DNA of 5,973 nt from Campylobacteraceae bacterium (lineage in GTDB: Bacteria > Campylobacterota > Campylobacteria > Campylobacterales > Sulfurovaceae): the NCBI GenBank assembly GCA_027023145.1, contig JALVWV010000313.1:1-5973 (forward strand). The letters are read 5' to 3'. Numbering within the stretch: position 1 is the first letter of the stretch; each line of letters starts with the position of its first letter. Below the pieces are notes generated by a model that worked only from the letters and a program-made list of their open reading frames with translations, searched no databases and was not told the origin of the DNA. Below, one piece after another: positions 1 to 5,865 of this stretch. Position numbers and translations under genes: made by a program.

Positions 1-99
1 GACCCCCTCCATCCTCTTGACGTGAGCATGATCATCCCCACGCAACTGGGTGCCTTTGGCAAGGGTGAAGGTCGATGTTTCGATGGGAAGGTGTGACAT
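1..99 (-). CDS. Unrecognised gene, N-terminal 33 codons only (runs off the left edge)
   Basis: An open minus-strand frame starts with ATG at 99 and stays open to the window edge. The protein begins MSHLPIETSTFTLAKGTQLR and continues with a His/Asp-rich stretch (GDDHAHVKR). An AAAGGA ribosome binding site lies at 105-110 on the minus strand, 5 bases before the ATG, which is the main support for a real gene. There is no signal peptide or membrane segment in the visible part. It is divergent from the small exported-protein gene, with a 61-bp gap. I do not recognise the family, and 33 residues are too few to assign a function. Confidence 0.55.
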   Translation of the reverse strand, partial: MSHLPIETSTFTLAKGTQLRGDDHAHVKRMEGV

Positions 100-104
100 G
101 GGGA

Positions 105-124
105 TCCTTTCGGAGTATATTTTA
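105..124 (-). promoter_or_regulatory. Candidate -10 box and ribosome binding site for the leftward partial gene
   Basis: On the minus strand, AAAGGA (105-110) sits at normal distance from the ATG at 99. TAAAAT (119-124) could serve as a -10 box, giving a leader of roughly a dozen bases. A TATACT (114-119) also occurs but would place the transcript start inside the Shine-Dalgarno sequence, so it is less likely. No good -35 is seen. Confidence 0.3.
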
Positions 125-135
125 CCCGCACTTGG

Positions 136-154
136 TATAATACCCAAACAGGAG
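136..154 (+). promoter_or_regulatory. Candidate -10 box (TATAAT) and ribosome binding site for the small exported protein
   Basis: A perfect TATAAT occurs at 136-141, and GGAG at 151-154 lies 6 bases before the ATG at 161. The transcript would start near 148, giving a very short leader. No recognisable TTGACA-like -35 is present at the right distance. The -10 box also argues against the upstream GTG at 50 as the start, because it would lie inside that longer frame. Confidence 0.5.
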
Positions 155-160
155 AAGCGT

Positions 161-439
161 ATGCGAGTAACACTTTTGAGTTTGGTTCTGTCCGGTATGC
201 TTCTCTATGCGGGGGGTGTTCGGGATACCAATGATACTAATATCACCCGGGAAGCACGTCTCCAAAAAGCAATCGATGCTGAAATCCGTGCGGAAGAGAC
301 GTACGCCAAAGAGCAAAAATTCTATGGCCCTGACGAGTATGATCTCAAAGCCAAGGAGATCGATCCGGCTTCTCTGGGTGACGTACAACCTCCAGAGCCA
401 GACTACACCGACAACTATGGAGCGTGCGACACGAAGTAG
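161..439 (+). CDS. Small exported protein of unknown function (92 aa)
   Basis: The start at ATG 161 is chosen because GGAG (151-154) and a perfect -10 box precede it, and because it places a signal peptide at the N-terminus. Residues 1-17 (MRVTLLSLVLSGMLLYA) have one basic residue, a hydrophobic core and a plausible signal peptidase I site after Ala17. The mature part (about 75 residues) is strongly charged. Residues 29-54 look like one amphipathic helix rich in Glu, Ala and Lys/Arg. The tail is rich in Pro, Asp and Tyr with a single cysteine at 89. There is no lipobox, so the product is probably a soluble periplasmic protein. I recognise no family. It converges on narK with only 4 bp between stop codons. 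A link with nitrate uptake is possible but rests on position only. The longer frame back to GTG 50 is rejected. Confidence 0.72.
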   Translation: MRVTLLSLVLSGMLLYAGGVRDTNDTNITREARLQKAIDAEIRAEETYAKEQKFYGPDEYDLKAKEIDPASLGDVQPPEPDYTDNYGACDTK

Positions 440-443
440 GGGG

Positions 444-1724
444 CTAAATTATCCCTCCAGCACTCACGCCCCAGGTCGTGCGCCAGCGGGTTTTGACCAG
501 TCCGAGACCGATGATCGCGATGAGAACCACGGCCGCAAAGATCAGGAAACCTGCTGTATAGCCGTCAAAAGCTTCCTTCGACCATCCGAGTGTCTTGATG
601 AGCGCCGTACCGCCCAGTCCACCTGCGGCTCCGACGATCCCGGTCATAATCCCGATGTCCTTGCCGAAGCGTTGTGGGACGAGCTGAAAGACTGCTCCGT
701 TGGCCATTCCGAGATTGGCCATGATGAGGAACAGGACGACAATCGCCGCGAAAAAGGGCAAATGCCCCAGAGCCAGCAGCGCAGAGAGGATGGCAACCGC
801 GCCGTAAAAGGCGTAGAGGGCTTTGATACCGCCGACTTTGTCAGCGAGGGTTCCGCCCACGGGACGGAGAACCGCCCCGGCAAAGATGGTCAACGCCCCG
901 AAGTATCCGGCGATCACCTTGACGTTGGGCTCATCCAGTACACTCAAGCCAAACATGCTCATGTCGGCTTGATAGGTGTTCATCAGATAGACTTTCATGT
1001 AGCCGGCAAATCCGACGAATCCACCAAATGAGATGGCATAGAAGAGGTTGAACCACCAGGTGTCCTTATCACGGAGGAGCTTGAGGTAATCAGCGATTTT
1101 CTTTGGGCGGGCTCGGTAGACCGATTCGGGGGCGTTTTTGGCGAGGAAGAGGTAAGCGACAAACACGAGGATCGCCATCGCAGCACCAAAGCCAAAGACC
1201 GAAGCCCATCCCCACTTCTCCGCGATTTTCGGTGCGAAGATGAAATCAAGCACCACCCCGATGTTGCCCGCACCGGCGATGCCAAGCACGACCCCCTGAA
1301 GTTTGGGGGGATACCACTGCCCGGCCTGAGGGAGTGCCACGGCAAAGGAAGCTCCGGCAAACCCAAGCCCGAGCGCAACAATGAGCAGTTGGTTGTAGGT
1401 GATCGATTCTCCTTGTAAATAGGCCAATAGCAACGAAGCAATGACAATCGCCTGGGCGATGAGGGCGGTGAGCTTGGCACCCAGCTTGTCAACTCCGAAT
1501 CCGAGGACAATCCGCAGGATAGCTCCCGAGAGGATGGGAAGCGAGAGGAGCGTCGCCTTTTGCGCAGCCGTGAGGATCTCACCGTGCGCAGCCAGCGCTT
1601 CACTGATCTCGGTCGAGAGTGGCCCGAGCATCGTCCAGACCATGAAACTCATATCAAAATAGAGAAACGCCATGAAGAGCGTCGGAGCGTGCCCTTGACC
1701 TTTGAGGGCTTTGAAGTTTGCCAT
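444..1724 (-). CDS. narK: Nitrate/nitrite transporter, NarK/NNP family of the major facilitator superfamily (426 aa)
   Basis: This is an inner-membrane transporter of about 12 hydrophobic helices and full family length, expected to bring nitrate into the cytoplasm for the reductases encoded divergently. Visible family marks are the extracytoplasmic loop with LTAAQKATLLSLPILSGAILR leading into TM2 (residues 51-71), GxGxDxxG-type loop 2-3 (75-82), the glycine-rich NNP motif GIAGAGNIG in TM5 (148-156), GAVLRPVGGTLADKVGG in TM8 (283-299) and the second glycine-rich motif GIVGAAGGLGG in TM11 (362-372). Arg71 and Arg287 match the substrate-binding arginines of E. coli NarK (Arg89 and Arg305) and have the same 216-residue spacing. 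AAGGA (minus strand, 1734-1738) lies 9 bases before the ATG. Whether it works as proton symporter or nitrate/nitrite exchanger cannot be read from sequence. The assimilatory neighbours favour net nitrate import. nrtP or nasA-type transporter names are used for close relatives. Confidence 0.95.
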   Translation of the reverse strand: MANFKALKGQGHAPTLFMAFLYFDMSFMVWTMLGPLSTEISEALAAHGEILTAAQKATLLSLPILSGAILRIVLGFGVDKLGAKLTALIAQAIVIASLLLAYLQGESITYNQLLIVALGLGFAGASFAVALPQAGQWYPPKLQGVVLGIAGAGNIGVVLDFIFAPKIAEKWGWASVFGFGAAMAILVFVAYLFLAKNAPESVYRARPKKIADYLKLLRDKDTWWFNLFYAISFGGFVGFAGYMKVYLMNTYQADMSMFGLSVLDEPNVKVIAGYFGALTIFAGAVLRPVGGTLADKVGGIKALYAFYGAVAILSALLALGHLPFFAAIVVLFLIMANLGMANGAVFQLVPQRFGKDIGIMTGIVGAAGGLGGTALIKTLGWSKEAFDGYTAGFLIFAAVVLIAIIGLGLVKTRWRTTWGVSAGGII

Positions 1725-1746
1725 AGAAAAATATCCTTGTTTGTGA

Positions 1747-1779
1747 AGTGATGCCGGAAGTATATCTTAGGAGTGATGC
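1747..1779. repeat. Perfect 8-bp direct repeat AGTGATGC bracketing the narK -10 box
   Basis: AGTGATGC occurs at 1747-1754 and again at 1772-1779, 25 bp start to start (GCATCACT on the narK strand). One copy lies at the expected narK transcription start and the other in the expected -10/-35 spacer. The position suits a regulator or repressor site, but no known regulator motif is recognised, so the role is inference. Confidence 0.3.
1759..1764 (-). promoter_or_regulatory. Candidate -10 box for narK (TATACT)
   Basis: TATACT on the minus strand would start transcription near 1752, giving a leader of about 28 bases that keeps the AAGGA site at 1734-1738. No convincing -35 is found. An 8-bp direct repeat (1747-1754 and 1772-1779) brackets this box. 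Confidence 0.4.
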
Positions 1780-1783
1780 TTTT

Positions 1784-1811
1784 TTGACTTTTTGATTGTC
1801 TATATTTTAAT
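1784..1811 (+). promoter_or_regulatory. Candidate upstream promoter of the nirA-nasA operon (TTGACT, 16 bp, TTTAAT)
   Basis: TTGACT (1784-1789) and TTTAAT (1806-1811) are separated by 16 bp in an AT-rich stretch that contrasts with the GC-rich genes on both sides. It would give a leader of about 60 bases. The inverted repeat at 1793-1813 overlaps the spacer and the -10 box. Confidence 0.35.
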
Positions 1812-1813
1812 CA
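1793..1813. promoter_or_regulatory. Inverted repeat TGATT-N11-AATCA, candidate operator
   Basis: The arms TGATT (1793-1797) and AATCA (1809-1813) are exact inverse complements separated by 11 AT-rich bases. The arms are about two helical turns long in total, as for many dimeric regulators. The spacing does not fit FNR (TTGAT-N4-ATCAA). Arms of 5 bp in AT-rich DNA can arise by chance, so confidence is low. Confidence 0.25.
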
Positions 1814-1841
1814 CTTATTTTGTCTGTTCCTCGAACGTGGC

Positions 1842-1850
1842 TGGTACAAT
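1842..1850 (+). promoter_or_regulatory. Candidate extended -10 promoter of the nirA-nasA operon (TGGTACAAT)
   Basis: TACAAT at 1845-1850 is preceded by TG at 1842-1843, the extended -10 arrangement. Transcription would start near 1857 and leave a leader of about 23 bases, so there is no room for a long antitermination or riboswitch leader. A weak TTGTCT (1820-1825) lies 19 bp upstream. Confidence 0.45.
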
Positions 1851-1863
1851 GTCGTCAACACAC

Positions 1864-1870
1864 AGAAGGA
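1864..1870 (+). promoter_or_regulatory. Ribosome binding site that fixes the nirA start (AGAAGGA)
   Basis: AGAAGGA ends 9 bases before ATG 1880. It supports this start over the in-frame TTG at 1820, which has no Shine-Dalgarno sequence and would place the extended -10 box inside the gene. Confidence 0.7.
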
Positions 1871-1879
1871 CGAATAGAT

Positions 1880-3805
1880 ATGAGTACAACCCACCTGATC
1901 CGAGCCCACGAAGCCCGCAGTACCAAACAAAACAAAGTCGAAAAAACCAAGGCACTCAAAGACCCTATGGAAGTGTATGATCGCCTCGAAGCGATCGCCA
2001 AAGGTGGGTATGCGCAGCTGGCCAAGGAAGATTCGGCCTATTTTCTCAAATGTTTTGGTCTCTATGACAAGGGGGAAGATTTCATGCTGCGGGTGCGGAT
2101 CCCCGGCGGGCAACTCAACGCTGAGCAAGCCAGGCGGATCGGGGAGGTGGCGCAGCGTTATGGACGCGACTACATCGACCTCTCGACCCGGATGCAGGTG
2201 GTGTTGCGCTACATTCAAATTGAGGATATTTACGAGGTACTTCGCCTGCTGCGCGAGGTGGGCTTGAGCACCTTCCAGACCGGGGTGGATAACACCCGCA
2301 ACTTCGTCACCGATCCTCTCGACGGTCTGGCGCACGACAACATCCTGCCCACCAAACCTCTCATCGACGCAATGGAAGCAGCCATCATCGAAAACCCCGA
2401 GTGGATCAGTACCCTCCCGCGCAAGTTTAACACCGCCATCCTCGGCTCACTATCGAACAGCTGCAACATCTACGGCCACGACTGCGCCTTTGTCCTCGCG
2501 CAGCGGGATGGGGTATTTGGCTACAATGTCTACCTCGGAGCCAAAGTAGGCGTACAAGCCGAGGATGCCGATCTGTTTGTTGCGCCTGACGAGGTAGTCC
2601 CCTTTTACACGGCGTTGCTCTCTCTGTTTCGCGACTACGGCTACCGGGACAACCGCAACAAAAACCGCTTCCATTTTCTCCTTAAAGATGTCGGCATGGA
2701 GGCGATCCTTGCAGCAGTCAAAGCGCGTGCCAAGCTCTTATTTTCCCTCGGCGGAGTGACGCTGATACAGTCCCGCCCCCTCACACAGGGAGCCGATAAA
2801 GTACTACTGCGCGACGGGACGTTTGCCTATCGGCTGGTCGTCCCCTCGGGTGTCTTCAGCGGTACCGATATGATCCTTTCAGCCAAAACAGCCGAGCAAT
2901 ACGGCAGCGGACATTTGCGGCTGAGCTACGACCAAAACATCTATTTCGTCGGCATTGCCCCTGATCGGATCGTTGCTTTGGAATCGTCCGAGCTGGTCAC
3001 AAAATATGCCGCATACCAAAACCCCTACTTTCAGGATATGATCGCTTGTGCCGGGACACACACCTGCTCTTTTGGTGTGATCCCCAACAAACCTGATGCC
3101 GTCGCGATGGCATACTTCCTCAACGACGCCGTGCCGATGACCCATGCCACGGTTCGGATGAACTGGTCGGCTTGCCCCAAGGGGTGTGGCGTGCACGGGA
3201 TCGCTGACATTGGCTTCGAGGGGTGCAAAGCCAAGGACGATGCAGGCAACCGCGTCGATGGAGTCCACCTCTTCCTCGGTGGCAAGATCACACGAGGTGC
3301 CCGCGAAGCGATCACCCTCCACAAAGCCTTGCCCATCACTGAAGCCAAATACCATGTCAAATACCTCCTGAAACCCTATGCCAATTTTCGAGAGCGCAAT
3401 GAAACGTTCGAGGCGTTTGAATCGCGCTTCCTCAACCGACATTACAGCTATCAGGCGTTGGCATTTTACACGCGAATCAACTACCTGATGCATGACAAGC
3501 TGGAGTTAAATGTGATGTTAGAATTAGAGAAGGAGCCCAAAACGTATCGAAACGAAGCGTATGAGATTTTCCACTTCGGGTTGCATCTTTTCAAACTCCT
3601 CACCGGTGAAAAACGCTTCGAGGCGGTCGATGGACTCGATCCGGTTTTGACTCAGCCCCGCACTATCCGCCGCGATGAGATCACCCGCGTCAACCCTGCC
3701 GTGCCCCCTAAGCTCTCAGAGGTGATCTATCTCATGACCCATCAGGATCGCCGCCAGCGGGCGCAAGTGTTTTCTGAACTGTTGATGCTCCTCAAAGAGG
3801 TGTGA
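1880..3805 (+). CDS. nirA: Ferredoxin-type assimilatory nitrite reductase, siroheme and [4Fe-4S] (641 aa)
   Basis: This enzyme carries out six-electron reduction of nitrite to ammonium in the cytoplasm, most likely with ferredoxin as donor. The fold is the nitrite/sulfite reductase repeat: ferredoxin-like half-domain (about 60-125), first core domain (about 135-285), second half-domain (about 310-375) and cluster-binding domain (about 385-520). Cluster and siroheme ligands are Cys390 and Cys396 (Cx5C) and Cys432 and Cys436 (Cx3C). Anion-pocket residues by motif match are Arg104, Arg140, Lys182 and Asn184. The Lys-Phe-Asn triplet is as in plant nitrite reductase (Lys-Trp-Asn), whereas sulfite reductase has Lys in place of that Asn. 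Residues from about 525 to the end form a helix-rich extension with no cysteine, beyond the usual family end, so it is not a fused [2Fe-2S] ferredoxin. No NAD(P)H or FAD domain is present, unlike NirB. It is first in an operon with the nitrate reductase. A purely sulfite-reducing role is the main alternative but is disfavoured by pocket residues and context. Confidence 0.93.
   Translation: MSTTHLIRAHEARSTKQNKVEKTKALKDPMEVYDRLEAIAKGGYAQLAKEDSAYFLKCFGLYDKGEDFMLRVRIPGGQLNAEQARRIGEVAQRYGRDYIDLSTRMQVVLRYIQIEDIYEVLRLLREVGLSTFQTGVDNTRNFVTDPLDGLAHDNILPTKPLIDAMEAAIIENPEWISTLPRKFNTAILGSLSNSCNIYGHDCAFVLAQRDGVFGYNVYLGAKVGVQAEDADLFVAPDEVVPFYTALLSLFRDYGYRDNRNKNRFHFLLKDVGMEAILAAVKARAKLLFSLGGVTLIQSRPLTQGADKVLLRDGTFAYRLVVPSGVFSGTDMILSAKTAEQYGSGHLRLSYDQNIYFVGIAPDRIVALESSELVTKYAAYQNPYFQDMIACAGTHTCSFGVIPNKPDAVAMAYFLNDAVPMTHATVRMNWSACPKGCGVHGIADIGFEGCKAKDDAGNRVDGVHLFLGGKITRGAREAITLHKALPITEAKYHVKYLLKPYANFRERNETFEAFESRFLNRHYSYQALAFYTRINYLMHDKLELNVMLELEKEPKTYRNEAYEIFHFGLHLFKLLTGEKRFEAVDGLDPVLTQPRTIRRDEITRVNPAVPPKLSEVIYLMTHQDRRQRAQVFSELLMLLKEV
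3796..3800 (+). promoter_or_regulatory. Ribosome binding site of nasA inside the end of nirA (AGAGG)
   Basis: AGAGG lies in the last codons of nirA, 6 bases before ATG 3807. The nirA TGA (3803-3805) and the nasA ATG are separated by one base, which suggests translational coupling. Confidence 0.6.
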
Positions 3806-3806
3806 G

Positions 3807-5807
3807 ATGGAGACCGTATGCAGCTACTGCGGGGTAGGATGCAAATTTGAAATACAAGAGCATGGCAGACTGCGTGGGGTCAAGTCGTACCCCATTAACC
3901 GTGGCAGAAGCTGTGCCAAAGGGCTCTCTCTGAGTGATACCCTCGAAATCAATCGCCTGACCACACCGCTCATGCGAGACACGACCGAAGATGCTTTTGG
4001 TTCCGCCCGTTACGACGAAGCAATTGCCCGCATCGCCCAAGCGATCCAAAATACCGTTCCCGATCGTGTCGCCCTCTACCTATCGGGGCAAATGCTCAAC
4101 GAAGACTACTACGTCGCCAACAAACTCGCCAAAGGGTTTATCGGCACCCCCCACTGCGACACCAACTCCCGCACCTGCATGGCCAGCGCCGTCGTCGGAT
4201 ACAAGAAAACCCTCGGAGTTGATTACGTCCCGGTAAGGATGGAAGATATCGACACCACCAACCTGCTGATCCTCATCGGAGCCAACCCCGCTGAAGCGCA
4301 CGTCGTCCTGATGCAACGGATCAAAAAAGCCCGCAAACGGGGGCTCAAGGTTGTGGTCATTGATCCCCGCCGCACCGCCACAGCCAAAGAGGCCGATCTC
4401 TATCTGCCCATTCGTCCCGGGCGCGACATCGATCTGATCAACGCCCTCATGCGCCGCCTTATCGCTGAAGGATTCCATGATGAAGCGTTTATCCATGCCC
4501 ACACCGAAGGGTTCGAGACGCTCATCGAGGGACTTCTTGCACTTGATGAGGATTCTCTGATCAAATCGGCCGGGATCACCACGGAGGATTTCGAGAAGCT
4601 CGTAACCCTCTGGTGCGAGAATGAACGGATCATCACCGGATGGACGATGGGGCTCAACCAGGCACTTCAAGGAACCGAAAACAACCTCGCTGTCATCACC
4701 CTCCACCTCATCACCGGCCAGATCAACCGCCCCGGATGCGGCCCCCTCTCCCTCACCGGACAGCCCAATGCGATGGGCGGTCGTGAGGTAGGCGGACTGG
4801 CGACGACATTGGCGGTGCATCTGGACTATACGGAGACAAACCGCGCCAAAGTCGCTGAGTTCTGGCAGACCGACCGCCTTCCTATTGCCGGAGGGCTCAC
4901 CGCCTACGAGATGCTCCAGGCTGCCCACCGTGGAGAGCTGGATGTCCTCATTATCTGTCACACCGATCCGATCTACCACCTCCCCAACCGCCGATTCGTC
5001 GAAGAGGCAATCGCCCGCGTATCCCTCGTGGTCGAGATCAACGCCTACGAGGGGAGTGAAACGGCTCCCCATGCCCACATCCGCCTCCCGGCCGTTCCCT
5101 TCGGGTACAAAGAAGGCACCCAAACCAACCTCGACCGCACCCTCACCCGTGTCGAAGCGTTTGAGCCCAAGGGGGATCTCTTGCAGGACTGGGAAATCTT
5201 TGCACGGATCGGGCAGGCATTGGGGCACGAAAAAGCATTTGACTATGCCGACACCCGGGCGGTCTTTGAGGAGTATCAGGCGATGACCCGACTAAGTGAG
5301 CGGGAACACTTAAATATTTTCGACGCCGATTATGAAGCGCTCAAAACGGAACCGTTTGTCTGGGGAGAAGGGGTGCTATCCTCCAATCGCTTCTTTACCC
5401 CTTCCCAGCGGGCGCAACTCCATTTTGTTACAACCAACCCCCACCCCGAGGAGCCGGACGAAGATTATCCTTTTCTCCTCCTGACTGGTCGCACCCGAGA
5501 CCAATGGCACAGCGGCTCCAAAACAGCCCAGATCGAGAAATTGCATAAGTATAAACCTCTTCGTTTTGTTGAGATTCATCCCAAAGATGCTGCATATCTC
5601 GGGATCGCAGAGGGTCAGTCAGTCACGATCAGCTCCCGCTACGGCACCCTCACGACCGAAGCACGCTTTGCCGACCTGCGACCGGGCACCCTCTTCATCC
5701 CCATCTCAGACCGGCGGGTCAATTATCTCACTTCCGGCCGGATTGATCCGTATTCCAAGGAGCCGGATTATAATCATACGGCGGTGCGGATTGGGGTTGC
5801 TGGGTAG
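3807..5807 (+). CDS. nasA: Assimilatory nitrate reductase catalytic subunit, molybdopterin type (666 aa)
   Basis: This enzyme reduces nitrate to nitrite in the cytoplasm and feeds NirA. The N-terminal [4Fe-4S] motif is Cys5, Cys8, Cys12 and Cys36, followed by Lys38 (CAKG), the usual electron-relay lysine position. It starts only four residues in, so there is no Tat signal as in periplasmic NapA. The Mo ligand is Cys124 in NSRTCMASAVVGYK. The motif GQPNAMGGREVGG (318-330) is typical of NasA/NarB and differs from the GQNN-type motif of formate dehydrogenases. The C-terminal dinucleotide-binding domain (about 555-666) has TGRTRDQWHSGSKT (560-573). At 666 residues it is short: it lacks the C-terminal [2Fe-2S] domain of Klebsiella-type NasA and is smaller than cyanobacterial NarB as I recall it. 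A single cluster and a NirA partner suggest ferredoxin as donor (inference). The start is supported by AGAGG at 3796-3800. narB is an alternative symbol. Confidence 0.93.
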   Translation: METVCSYCGVGCKFEIQEHGRLRGVKSYPINRGRSCAKGLSLSDTLEINRLTTPLMRDTTEDAFGSARYDEAIARIAQAIQNTVPDRVALYLSGQMLNEDYYVANKLAKGFIGTPHCDTNSRTCMASAVVGYKKTLGVDYVPVRMEDIDTTNLLILIGANPAEAHVVLMQRIKKARKRGLKVVVIDPRRTATAKEADLYLPIRPGRDIDLINALMRRLIAEGFHDEAFIHAHTEGFETLIEGLLALDEDSLIKSAGITTEDFEKLVTLWCENERIITGWTMGLNQALQGTENNLAVITLHLITGQINRPGCGPLSLTGQPNAMGGREVGGLATTLAVHLDYTETNRAKVAEFWQTDRLPIAGGLTAYEMLQAAHRGELDVLIICHTDPIYHLPNRRFVEEAIARVSLVVEINAYEGSETAPHAHIRLPAVPFGYKEGTQTNLDRTLTRVEAFEPKGDLLQDWEIFARIGQALGHEKAFDYADTRAVFEEYQAMTRLSEREHLNIFDADYEALKTEPFVWGEGVLSSNRFFTPSQRAQLHFVTTNPHPEEPDEDYPFLLLTGRTRDQWHSGSKTAQIEKLHKYKPLRFVEIHPKDAAYLGIAEGQSVTISSRYGTLTTEARFADLRPGTLFIPISDRRVNYLTSGRIDPYSKEPDYNHTAVRIGVAG

Positions 5808-5817
5808 AGGTTGTGGA

Positions 5818-5848
5818 CTCGTTCCCGCTGAGGAGGGATGGGAGCGAG
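5818..5848 (+). other. Hairpin after nasA, possible terminator element
   Basis: CTCGTTCCC (5818-5826) can pair with GGGAGCGAG (5840-5848) as a 9-bp stem with one G-T wobble and a 13-base loop. A T7 tract follows only 20 bases later (5869-5875), so it is not a standard intrinsic terminator. It may still end the nirA-nasA transcript or protect its 3' end. It shares bases with the G-tract motif. Confidence 0.35.
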
Positions 5849-5865
5849 GGGGAGGGTATTGAGGG
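5835..5865 (+). other. Five G-tracts matching a G-quadruplex motif
   Basis: GGG or longer runs occur at 5835-5837, 5840-5842, 5848-5852, 5854-5856 and 5863-5865, with gaps of 2, 5, 1 and 6 bases. This fits the G3+N1-7 quadruplex rule on the plus strand, so it could form in the nasA mRNA or in DNA. Function is unknown. Confidence 0.45.

Noticed and set aside
50..160. GTG 50 as start of the small exported protein
   Set aside because: It would bury the signal peptide behind 37 extra residues, cover the TATAAT box, and overlap the start of the divergent leftward gene.
438..456. Bidirectional terminator between the small gene and narK (AGGG with CCCT)
   Set aside because: The stem is only about 4 bp with a loop of over 10 bases and no T-tract on either strand.
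207..1031. Plus-strand open frame of 274 codons overlapping the end of narK and the small exported-protein gene
   Set aside because: Most of it is antisense to the well-supported narK gene. Its translation has no domain and is rich in Arg, Gln and Asp as expected of a shadow frame, and it has no convincing ribosome binding site.
1792..1813. FNR or CRP-type site in front of nirA
   Set aside because: TTGAT at 1792-1796 and ATCA at 1810-1813 are much too far apart for FNR (N4), and the flanks do not match the CRP consensus.
1830..1860. Sigma-54 promoter suggested by TGGCTGG before nirA
   Set aside because: There is no GC at the required spacing after the GG, and the region fits an extended -10 promoter better.
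1820..1879. Longer nirA start at TTG 1820 (20 extra codons)
   Set aside because: There is no Shine-Dalgarno sequence, and it would place the TGGTACAAT promoter and the AGAAGGA ribosome binding site inside the gene. ATG 1880 is well spaced from AGAAGGA.
2879..3493. Minus-strand open frame of 204 codons opposite nirA
   Set aside because: It is antisense to the siroheme and cluster-binding region of nirA and shows no family features.
4080..5228. Minus-strand open frame of 382 codons opposite nasA
   Set aside because: It lies entirely antisense to nasA, which has clear catalytic motifs. The translation is Gly/Val/Asp-rich without recognisable motifs, a usual effect of codon bias on the opposite strand.
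3807..5807. nasA read as a formate dehydrogenase or as periplasmic NapA
   Set aside because: The GQPNAMGGREVGG motif and NSRTCMASAV Mo-ligand context match assimilatory nitrate reductases. There is no Tat signal as NapA has, and neighbours encode a nitrate transporter and nitrite reductase.
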